A stretch of DNA of 64,000 nt from a bacterium (GCA_016124195.1 WGOE01000004.1:248001-312000); one strand, 5' to 3'. Shown: positions 37,853 to 48,333, counted from the stretch's first letter. Numbers and translations: made by a program. The notes: generated from the sequence alone by a model not told the origin.

Positions 37853-39052
37853 ATGCCGATTCTCCTTCGCAACGCGACACTGGCCACCATGGCGCAGGGC
37901 TATGGCCTGATCCGGAATGCCGCCCTGGTGACCGAAGGCGACAGGATCGCCTTTGCCGGACCCGAGGCGGACCTGCCGCAGGTCTATGCCGGTCTGCCCG
38001 CGCGGGACATGGACGGCGCCCTCGTCACGCCGGCGCTGATCGACTGCCACACGCACATTGTCTTTGGCGGCGACCGTGCCAAGGAATTCGAGATGCGGCT
38101 GAACGGCGCCAGCTATGAAGAGGTGGCGCGGGCCGGGGGCGGCATCCTGTCGACCGTGCGCGCCACCCGCGCCGCCTCGAACTCCGCACTTCTGGCCCAG
38201 GCGCTGGCCCGCGCCGACCAGATCATCGCTGGCGGCGCCGCTGTGATCGAGGTCAAGTCGGGCTACGGCCTGACCGTCGCGGACGAGTTGAAGATGCTTC
38301 GTGTCGCCCGGCGGATCGGGGTCGAACGCGGCGTACGGGTCAAGGTCACCCATCTTGCCGCCCATGCCATTCCACCGGAATATGTAGGCCGGGCAGGGGC
38401 TTACATCGACGAAATCGCCATCCCCTCTCTGCGCCTCGCCGTGGCCGAAGGGCTGGTCGATGCGGTGGACGCCTTTTGCGAGGGCATCGCCTTTCAACCG
38501 GCCGAGGTCGAGCGGCTGTTTCTGGCCGCCCGCGACCTTGGCATCCCGGTCAAGCTGCATGCCGAACAATTGTCTGACCTGAAGGGCGCGGTCCTCGCCG
38601 CCCGCTACATGGCGCTTTCGGCGGATCACCTGGAATATCTGGGGCCCGACGGGGTCGCGGCGCTGGCGCAGTCGGGCAGTGTCGCGGTCATCCTGCCCGG
38701 CGCCTTCTATACCTTGCGCGAACGTCAGATGCCGCCGATTGCGGACTTGCGCGCGGCGGGCGTGCCGATGGCCGTGGCGACCGATTGCAACCCCGGTTCC
38801 TCGCCCATGACCTCGTTGACGCTGGCGATGAACATGGCCTGCACCTTCTTCCGCCTGACCCCGCTGGAGGCGTTGCAGGGCACCACGATCCACGCCGCCC
38901 GTGCCTTGGGGATGGACGATTGCGGCGTGATCGCCGCGGGCAAGCGGGCAGATCTTTGCGTGTGGGACGCCCGGCATCCCGCTGAACTTTCATACAGAAT
39001 TGCCGCGACGCCCCTGCGTGCGCGCATCTTTGGAGGCCATCTTGACGCCTGA
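37853..39052 (+). CDS. hutI: imidazolonepropionase
   Basis: Opens imidazolone-5-propionate to formiminoglutamate. 399 residues, amidohydrolase fold: metal His pair in [36 protein letters not shown] and the late Asp in [10 protein letters not shown]. The ATG at 37853 is twelve bases after the second operator palindrome and has only a weak ribosome site (AAGGCAAG). It is followed by hutH with an 11-base overlap. Confidence 0.95.
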   Translation: MPILLRNATLATMAQGYGLIRNAALVTEGDRIAFAGPEADLPQVYAGLPARDMDGALVTPALIDCHTHIVFGGDRAKEFEMRLNGASYEEVARAGGGILSTVRATRAASNSALLAQALARADQIIAGGAAVIEVKSGYGLTVADELKMLRVARRIGVERGVRVKVTHLAAHAIPPEYVGRAGAYIDEIAIPSLRLAVAEGLVDAVDAFCEGIAFQPAEVERLFLAARDLGIPVKLHAEQLSDLKGAVLAARYMALSADHLEYLGPDGVAALAQSGSVAVILPGAFYTLRERQMPPIADLRAAGVPMAVATDCNPGSSPMTSLTLAMNMACTFFRLTPLEALQGTTIHAARALGMDDCGVIAAGKRADLCVWDARHPAELSYRIAATPLRARIFGGHLDA

Positions 39053-40595
39053 GACCCCGATCCCCGCGGAAGTGCTGATCCCCGGGAAAACCACGCTTTC
39101 CCAGTTGGAGCGGCTCTACCGCGCCGAGGCGCCGGCCGTCCTGCACGGCTCTGCCCGCGCCGGGGTCGACTGGGCCGCGGCCCGCATTGCCGAGGCAGCA
39201 GCCGGCACCGTCGCGGTTTATGGCGTGAACACGGGTTTCGGCAAATTGGCCAGCCTGAAGATCGCCCCGCAAGATACGGCAACCCTTCAAAGAAACCTGA
39301 TCCTGTCGCATTGCTGCGGCGTGGGCGACCCGATGCCGCGGCCCGTGGTGCGGCTGATGATGGCGCTGAAACTTCTGTCGCTCGGGCGTGGGGCCTCGGG
39401 GGTGCGCTGGGAGGTCGTGGCGCTCATCGAGGGTATGCTGGCCCAAGGCGTCACCCCGGTGATCCCGGCGCAGGGTTCGGTCGGGGCCAGCGGTGACCTC
39501 GCACCCCTGGCGCATATGGCGGCCGTGATGATTGGCGCGGCCGAGGCCGAACATGAGGGCATCGTGAAGACAGGCGCGCAAGCGCTTGCCGACGCAGGAC
39601 TTTCACCCGTTGTCCTTGGCCCCAAGGAAGGCCTCGCCCTGATCAACGGCACGCAGTTTTCCACGGCCTATGCCCTTGTGGGCCTGTTCGGCGCCTGGCG
39701 TGCAGCGCAGAACGCGCTCGTCACCTCGGCCCTGTCGACCGATGCGATCATGGGCTCGACCGCGCCGCTGGAACCGCAGATCCATGACCTGCGCGGCCAT
39801 CCCGGCCAGATTGAGGCGGCGGCCAGCCTGCGCGCCCTGCTGGACGGGTCCGAGATCCGCGAAAGCCACCGCGAGGGCGACACCCGCGTTCAGGACCCCT
39901 ATTGCATTCGCTGCCAGCCTCAGGTCACCGGCGCCGCGATGGACATCCTGCGCCAGGCGGCCCGCACGCTGGAGATCGAGGCCAATGCCGCCACCGACAA
40001 CCCGCTGGTCCTCGCCAATGGCCAGATCGTATCCGGTGGCAACTTTCACGCGGAACCCGTTGGTTTTGCAGCCGATATGATCGCCATGGCCGTCAGCGAG
40101 ATCGGTGCCATTGCCCAGCGGCGCGTGGCGCTGATGGTCGATCCGGTTCTCAGCTTCGATCTGCCGGCCTTTCTGACGCCGCGCCCGGGCCTCAACTCAG
40201 GCCTCATGATCGCCGAGGTGACAACCGCCGCCTTGATGAGCGAAAACAAGCATCTGGCCCATCCGACTGTGATCGACAGCACGCCGACCTCCGCCAACCA
40301 GGAGGATCACGTCTCGATGGCGGCCCATGGCGCACGCCGCCTTGGCCGGATGATCGACAACCTCAACGTCATCCTCGGGGTCGAGGCGATCACTGCCGCG
40401 CAGGGGATCGAGTTCCGGGCGCCCTTGCAGACCTCTGCCCCCCTGAGCCGCGTCGTGGCCCGCCTGCGCCGGGACGTGGCGCAACTGGACGACGATCGCT
40501 ACATGGCCCCCGATCTGGCCATGGCCGCCCGCTTGGTGGCCTCCGGCGCCCTGACCGAGGCCGCCGCACTCTCCCTGCCATTCATCTGTTCGTAA
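39042..40595 (+). CDS. hutH: histidine ammonia-lyase
   Basis: Removes ammonia from histidine to give urocanate. 517 residues with the Ala-Ser-Gly that self-cyclises to the MIO group in [15 protein letters not shown], and [20 protein letters not shown] chose a TTG start at 39042 because GGAGG sits five bases ahead inside the end of hutI; no ATG fits the family length. The last four codons and the TAA (PFICS end) lie inside a family A repeat, so the native C-terminus may have been replaced. Confidence 0.94.
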   Translation: MTPETPIPAEVLIPGKTTLSQLERLYRAEAPAVLHGSARAGVDWAAARIAEAAAGTVAVYGVNTGFGKLASLKIAPQDTATLQRNLILSHCCGVGDPMPRPVVRLMMALKLLSLGRGASGVRWEVVALIEGMLAQGVTPVIPAQGSVGASGDLAPLAHMAAVMIGAAEAEHEGIVKTGAQALADAGLSPVVLGPKEGLALINGTQFSTAYALVGLFGAWRAAQNALVTSALSTDAIMGSTAPLEPQIHDLRGHPGQIEAAASLRALLDGSEIRESHREGDTRVQDPYCIRCQPQVTGAAMDILRQAARTLEIEANAATDNPLVLANGQIVSGGNFHAEPVGFAADMIAMAVSEIGAIAQRRVALMVDPVLSFDLPAFLTPRPGLNSGLMIAEVTTAALMSENKHLAHPTVIDSTPTSANQEDHVSMAAHGARRLGRMIDNLNVILGVEAITAAQGIEFRAPLQTSAPLSRVVARLRRDVAQLDDDRYMAPDLAMAARLVASGALTEAAALSLPFICS

Positions 40596-40633
40596 ATATC
40601 CCACGGGGGTCCGGGGGTGTGAAGCCCCCGGCC
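40581..40633. repeat. family A repeat overlapping the hutH stop
   Basis: TTCATCTGTTCGTAAATATC followed by CCACGGGGGTCCGGGGGTGT and GAAGCCCCCGGCC, with a CGGGGGTGTGAAGCCCCCG hairpin. The TAA of hutH is at bases 13-15 of the element. It separates hutH from hutU by 58 bases. Confidence 0.85.
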
Positions 40634-40653
40634 GCCTGCCAAGAGGAGCCGCC

Positions 40654-42333
40654 ATGACCCGCCACAACACCCGCGACATCTTTCCCGCCACCGGCACCGA
40701 ACTCAGCGCCAAATCCTGGCTGACCGAGGCGCCCCTGCGCATGCTGATGAACAACCTCCACCCTGATGTTGCTGAAAACCCTCATGAATTGGTGGTCTAC
40801 GGCGGCATAGGCCGCGCCGCCCGCACCTGGGAGGATTTCGACCGCATCTGCGCCGCCCTGCGCGACCTCGAGGCCGACGAGACGCTGCTGATCCAGTCGG
40901 GCAAGCCGGTGGCCATCGTCCGGACCCATGCCGATGCCCCGCGCGTCCTGATCGCCAATTCCAACCTCGTGCCGCATTGGGCCACCTGGCAGCATTTCAA
41001 CGAGCTGGACCGGAAGGGCCTGATGATGTACGGTCAGATGACGGCCGGTTCCTGGATTTACATTGGAACTCAAGGTATTGTGCAAGGAACCTATGAAACC
41101 TTCGCCGAAGCGGGCCGCCAGCATTACGACGGCAACCTCAAGGGCCGCTGGATCCTGACCGGCGGTCTGGGCGGCATGGGCGGCGCCCAGCCCCTCGCGG
41201 CGGTCTTCGCCGGCGCCTGCTGCCTTGCGGTCGAGGTCGACGAGACCCGCATCGATTTCCGCATCCGTACAAAATATCTCGATGCCAAGGCGAAGACGCT
41301 TGACGAAGCCCTTGAGATGATTGCCAAATGGACGGCCGCGGGCGAGGCGAAATCCGTGGGCCTCCTCGGCAATGCCGCCGAGGTTTTTCCCGAAATCTAC
41401 CGCCGCATGCAGGCCGGCGGGATGCGGCCCGACATCGTCACCGACCAGACCTCCGCCCATGACCCGCTGCATGGCTATTGCCCGGCCGGCTGGACCCCGG
41501 CCGAATGGCGCGCCCGGCAGGAGGCGGACCCCGAAGCGGTGCAGAAAGCCGCCCGCGCCTCGATGCGCGCCCATGTCGCGGCCATGGTCGATTTCTGGAA
41601 CGCCGGCGTGCCGACGCTCGACTATGGCAACAACATCCGCCAGGTGGCCCAGGACGAGGGGTTGGAGAACGCCTTCGCCTTCCCCGGCTTCGTCCCCGCC
41701 TATATCCGCCCGCTGTTCTGCAAGGGCATCGGTCCGTTCCGCTGGGTGGCCCTGTCGGGCGACCCGGAGGATATCGCCAAGACCGACGCAGCGATGAAGA
41801 AACTCTTCCCGGAAAACAAGCACCTGCACCGCTGGCTTGACATGGCGTCTGAACGGATCGCCTTCCAGGGCCTGCCCGCCCGTATCTGCTGGATCGGCCT
41901 TGGCGACCGGCACCGCGCGGGCCTGATGTTCAACGAGATGGTGGCGCGGGGCGAACTCAAGGCCCCGATCGTGATCGGCCGCGACCACCTCGACGCAGGT
42001 TCGGTCGCCAGCCCCAACCGCGAGACCGAGGCGATGAAAGACGGATCCGACGCCGTCTCGGATTGGCCGCTCCTCAACGCGCTGGTCAACACGGCTTCGG
42101 GCGCCACCTGGGTGAGCCTGCATCACGGCGGCGGTGTCGGCATGGGCTTCAGCCAGCACGCCGGCGTCGTCATCGTGGCCGACGGCACGCCCGAAGCCGC
42201 CAAGCGGCTGGAGCGCGTCCTGTGGAACGACCCGGCCTCCGGCGTCTGGCGCCACGCCGATGCGGGCTACGACAGCGCGATCCAGTGCGCGAGGGACCAT
42301 GGCCTCCGCCTGCCGGGCATCCTTGGCAACTGA
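40654..42333 (+). CDS. hutU: urocanate hydratase
   Basis: NAD-containing enzyme of 559 residues that hydrates urocanate to imidazolonepropionate. Motifs include the N-terminal [32 protein letters not shown] (NAD site), [12 protein letters not shown] and [25 protein letters not shown] precedes the ATG. It is the last gene of hutI-hutH-hutU, behind a repeat that may lower its expression. Confidence 0.96.
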   Translation: MTRHNTRDIFPATGTELSAKSWLTEAPLRMLMNNLHPDVAENPHELVVYGGIGRAARTWEDFDRICAALRDLEADETLLIQSGKPVAIVRTHADAPRVLIANSNLVPHWATWQHFNELDRKGLMMYGQMTAGSWIYIGTQGIVQGTYETFAEAGRQHYDGNLKGRWILTGGLGGMGGAQPLAAVFAGACCLAVEVDETRIDFRIRTKYLDAKAKTLDEALEMIAKWTAAGEAKSVGLLGNAAEVFPEIYRRMQAGGMRPDIVTDQTSAHDPLHGYCPAGWTPAEWRARQEADPEAVQKAARASMRAHVAAMVDFWNAGVPTLDYGNNIRQVAQDEGLENAFAFPGFVPAYIRPLFCKGIGPFRWVALSGDPEDIAKTDAAMKKLFPENKHLHRWLDMASERIAFQGLPARICWIGLGDRHRAGLMFNEMVARGELKAPIVIGRDHLDAGSVASPNRETEAMKDGSDAVSDWPLLNALVNTASGATWVSLHHGGGVGMGFSQHAGVVIVADGTPEAAKRLERVLWNDPASGVWRHADAGYDSAIQCARDHGLRLPGILGN

Positions 42334-42334
42334 C

Positions 42335-42410
42335 CCATTGCTCTTTGCGGCAATACTCCGCCGGAGGGTCTGGGGGAGGGTCTGGGAGGGTGTGAAACCC
42401 TCCCAGCCGG
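42335..42410. repeat. family A repeat, variant copy
   Basis: CCCATTGCTCTTTGCGGCAA followed by TACTCC, repeated GGAGGGTCTGGG units and a GGAGGGTGTGAAACCCTCC hairpin. It lies between the convergent ends of hutU and the LysR gene and probably ends both. It is close to the copy at 4839. Confidence 0.75.
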
Positions 42411-42423
42411 GTCCGCAGAGCGT

Positions 42424-43278
42424 CTAGATCCGCCCGGCCAACTCGCGCGCCACGATCCGCGTCAGCTTGCGGTGCAGCGGCGTGATGCGGTCGCGCAGGT
42501 GCAGCGCGGCATAGACCGGCTGGCGCAGCGCCGGCGCATCGGCGACCCGGCGGAACCGCGCCCCCGCCACCAGATCGGCCGCGGTCTTTTCCAGGACATA
42601 TCCCGCCCCGCCCGACGCCATCAGCAGCGAGACGACCGAGGCGCTTTGTCCGACCGAGACCGCGGCTCCGGCCAGTTCCGGCGTCAGCTGCCGGTGCATC
42701 TCTTGAAAAGCCGGCGAGAAATGGCCGAAGACAAAGCTTTCGACCCGCACCAGATCCATCCGGTCCGCCTCGGTCGAGATCATCGAATAGGTCACCTCGC
42801 CCACGCTTTCGAAATGGAGGTCCGGATGCGGCTTGGGCGAGAACATGACCGCGAAATCCAGCGTCCCGGTCAGCACATCCATGCACATCTGGTTGGAATA
42901 ATCCGGCTCGATGTAAAAGGCGGTGTCGGGCAGGGCGCGGCGAAAGCCTGCGACCCAGTCGCCGAGATAGAGCGCTGAAAGGTCGTTCTGGATGCCGATC
43001 CGCACCAGATGGGCCGCGCGTTGCGGCACGAGGATGCGGCGCTTGGCCTGGTTCCATTCATGGCGCAGCGCGCGGGCATGGGGTTCAAAGCGCTTGCCCT
43101 CGATCGTGGGTTCGGTCCCTGACCGGGACCGCACGAACAGGGGCGCTTCGACCGCCGTCTCCAGCGCCTGGATCCGGGCAGAGACGGTGGATTGGGTGAT
43201 CCGCAGACGCTCGGCCGTGCGGTGAAAGCTGCGCGTCTCGATCAGGTCGAGAAAGGTGTCGATAAGCTCGATCTGCAT
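42424..43278 (-). CDS. LysR-family transcriptional regulator
   Basis: 284 residues. The N-terminal winged helix has TRSFHRTAERLRITQSTVSA and RIQALETAVEAPLFVRS; the rest is the inducer-binding domain. It is transcribed away from the adjacent operon of N-demethylase genes, with 101 bases between the starts. That is the usual position of a LysR activator and its targets. A perfect ATC-N9-GAT palindrome lies in the gap. The inducer is presumably the operon's substrate. Confidence 0.9.
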   Translation of the reverse strand: MQIELIDTFLDLIETRSFHRTAERLRITQSTVSARIQALETAVEAPLFVRSRSGTEPTIEGKRFEPHARALRHEWNQAKRRILVPQRAAHLVRIGIQNDLSALYLGDWVAGFRRALPDTAFYIEPDYSNQMCMDVLTGTLDFAVMFSPKPHPDLHFESVGEVTYSMISTEADRMDLVRVESFVFGHFSPAFQEMHRQLTPELAGAAVSVGQSASVVSLLMASGGAGYVLEKTAADLVAGARFRRVADAPALRQPVYAALHLRDRITPLHRKLTRIVARELAGRI

Positions 43279-43286
43279 GGCGCCTC

Positions 43287-43305
43287 TGATCGGGTTTTCC
43301 GATCA
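43287..43305. promoter_or_regulatory. LysR-type operator
   Basis: TGATCGGGTTTTCCGATCA: perfect 7-bp arms, containing ATC-N9-GAT, a form of the T-N11-A box used by LysR regulators. It is nine bases from the LysR start and 75 from the operon start. Confidence 0.7.
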
Positions 43306-43379
43306 ATAGCGCGGCCAGAGGCGAATTGAAAGCGATGCGGCCTCGGCAGATACTCTGCGCGACTGCAAGGGAGTGCGAC

Positions 43380-45821
43380 ATGGCTGAATTTCCGACAACC
43401 GCCCGCGTTGTGATCATTGGCGGCGGTGCCGTTGGGGCCTCGTCGCTCTATCACCTGTGCAAGGCGGGCTGGACCGATTGCGTTCTTCTGGAAAAGAACG
43501 AGCTGACGGCGGGGTCGACCTGGCATGCGGCGGGCAATGTGCCGACGTTCTCTTCGTCCTGGTCGATCATGAACATGCAGCGCTATTCGGCGAGCCTTTA
43601 CCGCGGTCTTGGCGCCGAGGTCGATTACCCGATGAACTACCATGTCACGGGCTCGGTCCGGCTTGGCCACACGAAAGAGCGGCTGCAGGAGTTTCGCCGG
43701 GTGGTCGGCATGGGGCGCTATCAGGGCATGGACCTGGAGATCATGGCGCCCGACGATATTTCTGCGAAATATCCCTTCCTGGCCACGCATGACCTGACCG
43801 GGGCGCTCTATGACCCCTATGACGGCGACATCGACCCGGCCCAGCTGACCCAGGCGTTGGCCAAGGGTGCGCGGCAGATGGGGGCGCGGATCGAACGGTT
43901 CTGCCCCGCGACCGGCGTGCGGCGCGAGGGCGATGAATGGGTCGTCTCGACCCCCAAGGGCGAGATCCGCTGCGAGATCGTGGTCAATGCCGCCGGCTAC
44001 TACGCCCGCGAGGTCGGCAAGTGGTTCGGCCGCGACCTGCCGATGATGGTGATGAGCCACCAGTACATGCTGTTCGACACGATCCCGGAACTGGAAAGCT
44101 GGTCGAAAGAGGTCGGCCACAAGCTGCCCCTGCTGCGCGATGTGGACAGCAGCTATTACCTGCGGCAGGAAAAGAATGGCTTCAACCTCGGCCCCTATGA
44201 GAGCAACTGCCGGGCGCATTGGACAACACCCGACGATCCTTTCCCGCAGGATTTCAGCTTCCAGCTTTTCCCCGACGATCTGGAACGGCTGGAGTGGCAC
44301 ATCGGCGATGCCATGGCCCGCGTGCCCCTGCTGGAGAAGGCTGCGCTGACCAAGGTGATCAATGGCCCGATCCCCTATACGCCCGACGGCAACCCCCTGA
44401 TCGGGCCGATGCCCGGCGTGCCCAATGCCTTCGAGGCCTGCGTCTTTACCTTCGGCATCTGTCAGGCCGGCGGGGCGGGCAAGGTCCTGGCCGAATGGGT
44501 GACCGAGGGCGCCACCGAATGGGACATGTGGTCTTGCGATCCGCGCCGCTTCACCGGGTTCGAGGATCCGGACTATTGCGTGAAGAAGGGGATGGAGGTC
44601 TATGGCCACGAATATGCCATCCAGTTCCCGCACCACGCCTGGCCCGAAGGCCGCGACAAGAAGCTGAGCGCCGTTCATGGCCGGACTAAGGCGCTGGGTG
44701 CCGTCTATGCCCCCTATAACGGCTGGGAGCGCGCAGTCTGGTATGCCCGGCCGGGCGACGATGTCTCGGAGGCGGCACAACAGACCTGGGACCGGCAGGG
44801 CCCCTGGTTTGGCGCGGTCAAGGCCGAATGCGAGGCGGTGCGCGACGCGGCGGGCATCCTCGACCTTCCAGGCTTTTCGCGCTTCCTGATCAGCGGTGAG
44901 GGCACGGCCGATTGGCTGAGCCGGCAGATCACCGGCAAGCTGCCCTCGGTCGGGCGGCTGGGGCTGGCCTATTTCGCCGATGACAAGGGGCGCATCGTCA
45001 CCGAGATGTCAGTGGCGCGGCTGGGCGAGGACCAAGTCCTGCTGATCACCGCCGCCACCGCGCAAAGCCATGACAGGGAATGGCTGCGGCGGCATCTGGC
45101 GCCCGGGCTGAGCCTGACGGATGTAACCGACCGCTGGTCGTGCCAGATCCTGACCGGCCCGAAGAGCCGCGCCGTTCTGGCGGCGGTGTCGGACGCCGAT
45201 CTGGCCAAGGGCTGGCTGACCTTTCAGAAGGCGCGGATCGCGGGGGTGGAGGTCTATCTCTTCCGCGTCAGCTTTGCCGGCGAACTCGGTTGGGAGATCC
45301 ACACGCCGGTGGCCGAGACGGCGCGGGTCTGGGATGCGGTGATGGCGGCGGGGGCGCCCCTGGGGCTGAAACCCTTCGGTATGTTCGCGCTGAACGCCCT
45401 GCGCATCGAAAAGGGCTACCGGGCGTGGAAGGGCGATTTATCCACCGATTACACGGTCTTGCAGGGCGGTCTTGAGCGCTTTGTCGATTGGACCAAGCCC
45501 GAGTTCCGCGGCAGGGCGGCGCTTGAGGCGGAAAAGCAGCAGGGTGTGACCAAGCGGTTCTGCACCCTGGTCATCGAGGCCGGCGAGCAGGACCCGCACT
45601 ATATGTCGACGATCTGGGCCGGAGACGAGGTCGTGGGCGAGTTGACCTCGGGCTATTACGGCCACCGGGTGGGCGCCTGCATCGGGCTTGGCATGCTCAA
45701 GGCAGAGGTGAATGTGCCGGGGCGGGCGGTCGAGGTGGAAATCTTCGGGAAGCGCTATCCGGCGGTGGTGCAGGCGGATCAGCCGCTTTGGGACCCAAGG
45801 AACGAGCGCATCCGCGCGTGA
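43380..45821 (+). CDS. FAD/GcvT-type N-methyl amino acid dehydrogenase (dimethylglycine/sarcosine dehydrogenase family), copy 1
   Basis: 813 residues. The N-terminal FAD domain has VVIIGGGAVGASSLYHL and the GSTWHAAGN motif, whose His49 is at the place of the covalent flavin link in DMGDH. After a short linker come GcvT domains that bind tetrahydrofolate and take the methyl group as methylene-THF (SRFLISGEGTADWLSRQ, SFAGELGWEIHTP, FGMFALNALRIEKGYRAW). GGGAG precedes the ATG. It is the first gene of the operon facing the LysR gene. The natural substrate is unknown. Confidence 0.88.
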   Translation: MAEFPTTARVVIIGGGAVGASSLYHLCKAGWTDCVLLEKNELTAGSTWHAAGNVPTFSSSWSIMNMQRYSASLYRGLGAEVDYPMNYHVTGSVRLGHTKERLQEFRRVVGMGRYQGMDLEIMAPDDISAKYPFLATHDLTGALYDPYDGDIDPAQLTQALAKGARQMGARIERFCPATGVRREGDEWVVSTPKGEIRCEIVVNAAGYYAREVGKWFGRDLPMMVMSHQYMLFDTIPELESWSKEVGHKLPLLRDVDSSYYLRQEKNGFNLGPYESNCRAHWTTPDDPFPQDFSFQLFPDDLERLEWHIGDAMARVPLLEKAALTKVINGPIPYTPDGNPLIGPMPGVPNAFEACVFTFGICQAGGAGKVLAEWVTEGATEWDMWSCDPRRFTGFEDPDYCVKKGMEVYGHEYAIQFPHHAWPEGRDKKLSAVHGRTKALGAVYAPYNGWERAVWYARPGDDVSEAAQQTWDRQGPWFGAVKAECEAVRDAAGILDLPGFSRFLISGEGTADWLSRQITGKLPSVGRLGLAYFADDKGRIVTEMSVARLGEDQVLLITAATAQSHDREWLRRHLAPGLSLTDVTDRWSCQILTGPKSRAVLAAVSDADLAKGWLTFQKARIAGVEVYLFRVSFAGELGWEIHTPVAETARVWDAVMAAGAPLGLKPFGMFALNALRIEKGYRAWKGDLSTDYTVLQGGLERFVDWTKPEFRGRAALEAEKQQGVTKRFCTLVIEAGEQDPHYMSTIWAGDEVVGELTSGYYGHRVGACIGLGMLKAEVNVPGRAVEVEIFGKRYPAVVQADQPLWDPRNERIRA
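43755..43773. repeat. family C hairpin inside a coding region
   Basis: GATATTTCTGCGAAATATC: 7-bp stem around the loop CTGCG, the same plan as the intergenic hairpins at 13292 and 53507. It encodes DISAKY in the oxidoreductase with AT-rich codons (ATT, TCT, AAA, TAT) that are unusual here. Confidence 0.6.
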
Positions 45822-45832
45822 CGGGCGGAGGA

Positions 45833-45879
45833 CCGGGGGCCAGCCCCCGGACCCCCGGGATATTTTTGAACAGATGAAA
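45833..45879. repeat. family A repeat, reverse orientation, inside the operon
   Basis: CCGGGGGCCAGCCCCCGG hairpin, then ACCCCCGGGATATTTTTGAA and CAGATGAAA. It fills nearly the whole gap between the two oxidoreductase genes. The loop (CCA) differs from the GTGTGAA type. Confidence 0.8.
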
Positions 45880-45890
45880 AGGGTTGCGGG

Positions 45891-48326
45891 ATGGAAATTC
45901 CGGCACAGGCGCGGGCGGTGGTGATTGGCGGCGGGGTCTCGGGCTGTTCGGTGGCCTATCATCTGGCAAAGATGGGGTGGACGGATGTCGTTCTATTGGA
46001 GCGCAAGCAGCTGACGAGCGGGACGACCTGGCATGCGGCGGGGCTGATCGGGCAGTTGCGCGGCTCGGCCAACATGACGCGGCTGGCCAAGTATTCGGCC
46101 GATCTTTACGTGAAGCTGGAGGCCGAGACCGGGGTTGCCACGGGGATGCGGCAGGTGGGGTCGATTTCGGTCGCGTTGACTGCGGCGCGGCGCGAGGAAT
46201 TGCTGCGGCAAGCCACGGTGGCGCGGATTTTCGACGTGGATGTCACCGAGATTTCTGCAAGCGATGTCAAAGCGATGTATCCGCATCTTAATGTATCGGA
46301 CGTGGTGGGGGCGGTGCATCTGCCGCTCGACGGGCAATGCGATCCGGCCAATATCGCCATGGCGCTGGCCAAGGGCGCGCGGATGCGGGGCGCGCAGATC
46401 TTCGAACATACCAAGGTGGTGGGCGTCACCAAAGCCGAGGGCCGGGTGACGGGGGTCGATTACATCGATGCCGATGGCCAGCCGGGCCATATCGCCGCCG
46501 ATGTCGTGGTGAACTGCGGCGGCATGTGGGGGCGCGATCTGGCCGGGCAATCGGGCGTCACGCTGCCGCTGCATGCCTGCGAGCATTTCTACCTGATCAC
46601 CGAGCCGGTGCCGGGTCTCGGCCATCTGCCCGTTTTGCGGGTGCCCGATGAATGCGCCTATTACAAGTCTGATGCCGGCAAGATGATGATCGGCGCCTTC
46701 GAGCCCAAGGCCAAGCCCTGGGGCATGGATGGCATCCGTGAGGACTTCATGTTCGACACGTTGCCCGAGGATTGGGACCATTTCCAACCGATCCTTGAGG
46801 CCGCGATGGAGCGCATGCCGTTGTTCCAGACCGCGGGCATCCATACCTTCTTCAACGGGCCGGAGAGTTTCACCCCCGACGACCGCTATTACCTTGGCGA
46901 GGCGCCGGAACTGGGCGGCTATTGGGTGGCGGCTGGCTATAACTCGGTGGGCATTGCCGGGTCGGGCGGCGCGGGTATGGCGCTGGCGCATTGGATCGTC
47001 GAGGGCGAGGCGCCGTTTGATCTGTGGGAGGTCGATATCCGCCGGGCACAGCCCTTTCAGAAGAACCGCAAGTATTTGAAAGAGCGGGTTTCCGAGACCT
47101 TGGGCCTGCTTTACGCCGACCACTTTCCCTATCGGCAGATGGCGACCTCGCGCGGGGTGCGGCGCTCGCCCCTGCACGAACATCTGAAGGCGCGGGGCGC
47201 GGTCTTTGGCGAAGTGGCGGGCTGGGAGCGGGCGAACTGGTTCGCGAGGCCGGGACAAGAGCGCGAATATGCCTATTCCTGGGGCCGGCAGAACTGGTTC
47301 GACAATCAGCGCGCCGAGCATATGGCGGTCAGGACCGGGGTTGGCCTGTTCGACATGACCTCGTTCGGCAAGATCCGGATCGAGGGACGTGACGCTTGCG
47401 CCTTTCTGAACCGGCTATGCGGCAACGAGATGGATGTGCCTGCGGGCCGCATCGTCTATACCCAGATGCTGAACGCGCGGGGTGGCATCGAAAGCGATCT
47501 GACGGTGACGCGGCTGAGCGAGACGGCCTATCTGGCGGTCGTGCCCGGGGCGACCTTGCAGCGCGATCTGGCCTGGCTGCGCCGGCATCTGGGCGAGGCC
47601 TTTGTGGTCATCACCGATGTGACGGCGGCGGAATCGGTGCTGTGCGTCATGGGGCCGAAGGCGCGCGACCTGATGCAGAAAGTCTCGCCCAACGACTTCA
47701 GCAACGCGGCACATCCCTTTGGTACGGCGCGGGAAATCGAGATCGGCATGGGCCTCGCCCGGGCGCATCGGGTCACCTACGTGGGCGAACTGGGCTGGGA
47801 GCTTTACGTCAGCGCCGACCAGACCGCCCATGTCTTCGAGGCGCTGGAAGAGGCGGGGATGCTGACGCTCTGCGGGCTGCACACGCTGGACAGCTGCCGG
47901 ATCGAGAAGGCCTATCGCCACTTTGGCCATGACATCACCGACGAGGATCACGTGCTGGAGGCCGGGCTCGGCTTTGCCGTGCGCACGAAGAAGCCCGATT
48001 TCATCGGGCGCGATGCGGTCTTGCGCAAGCGGGATGCGGGGTTGAGCCGGCGCATGGTGCAGTTCCGCCTGGCCGACCCGGAGCCCTTGCTGTTTCACAA
48101 CGAGGCGATCGTGCGGGATGGCAAGATTGTCGGGCCAGTGACCTCGGGCAACTATGGGCATTTCCTCGGCGGGGCGATCGGGATGGGCTATGTGCCCTGC
48201 GAAGGCCAGTCGGAGGAAGAGGTGCTGGGCTCGACCTATGAGATCGAGGTGGCGGGCGTGCGCCACGCGGCGGTGGCGAGCCTTGCGCCGATGTATGACC
48301 CCAAGGCGGAACGTGTGCGGATCTAG
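45891..48326 (+). CDS. FAD/GcvT-type N-methyl amino acid dehydrogenase, copy 2
   Basis: 811 residues with the same plan as copy 1: FAD domain VVIGGGVSGCSVAYHLA, covalent-flavin His48 in GTTWHAAGL, then GcvT domains (VGLFDMTSFGKIRIEGRD, VTYVGELGWELYVS, LHTLDSCRIEKAYRHFGHD). The two proteins are related but clearly diverged, so they probably remove methyl groups from different intermediates. The ATG follows AAAAGGGTTGCGGG; an ATG 15 bases before it is out of frame. Confidence 0.88.
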   Translation: MEIPAQARAVVIGGGVSGCSVAYHLAKMGWTDVVLLERKQLTSGTTWHAAGLIGQLRGSANMTRLAKYSADLYVKLEAETGVATGMRQVGSISVALTAARREELLRQATVARIFDVDVTEISASDVKAMYPHLNVSDVVGAVHLPLDGQCDPANIAMALAKGARMRGAQIFEHTKVVGVTKAEGRVTGVDYIDADGQPGHIAADVVVNCGGMWGRDLAGQSGVTLPLHACEHFYLITEPVPGLGHLPVLRVPDECAYYKSDAGKMMIGAFEPKAKPWGMDGIREDFMFDTLPEDWDHFQPILEAAMERMPLFQTAGIHTFFNGPESFTPDDRYYLGEAPELGGYWVAAGYNSVGIAGSGGAGMALAHWIVEGEAPFDLWEVDIRRAQPFQKNRKYLKERVSETLGLLYADHFPYRQMATSRGVRRSPLHEHLKARGAVFGEVAGWERANWFARPGQEREYAYSWGRQNWFDNQRAEHMAVRTGVGLFDMTSFGKIRIEGRDACAFLNRLCGNEMDVPAGRIVYTQMLNARGGIESDLTVTRLSETAYLAVVPGATLQRDLAWLRRHLGEAFVVITDVTAAESVLCVMGPKARDLMQKVSPNDFSNAAHPFGTAREIEIGMGLARAHRVTYVGELGWELYVSADQTAHVFEALEEAGMLTLCGLHTLDSCRIEKAYRHFGHDITDEDHVLEAGLGFAVRTKKPDFIGRDAVLRKRDAGLSRRMVQFRLADPEPLLFHNEAIVRDGKIVGPVTSGNYGHFLGGAIGMGYVPCEGQSEEEVLGSTYEIEVAGVRHAAVASLAPMYDPKAERVRI

Positions 48327-48333
48327 GGCGAAG

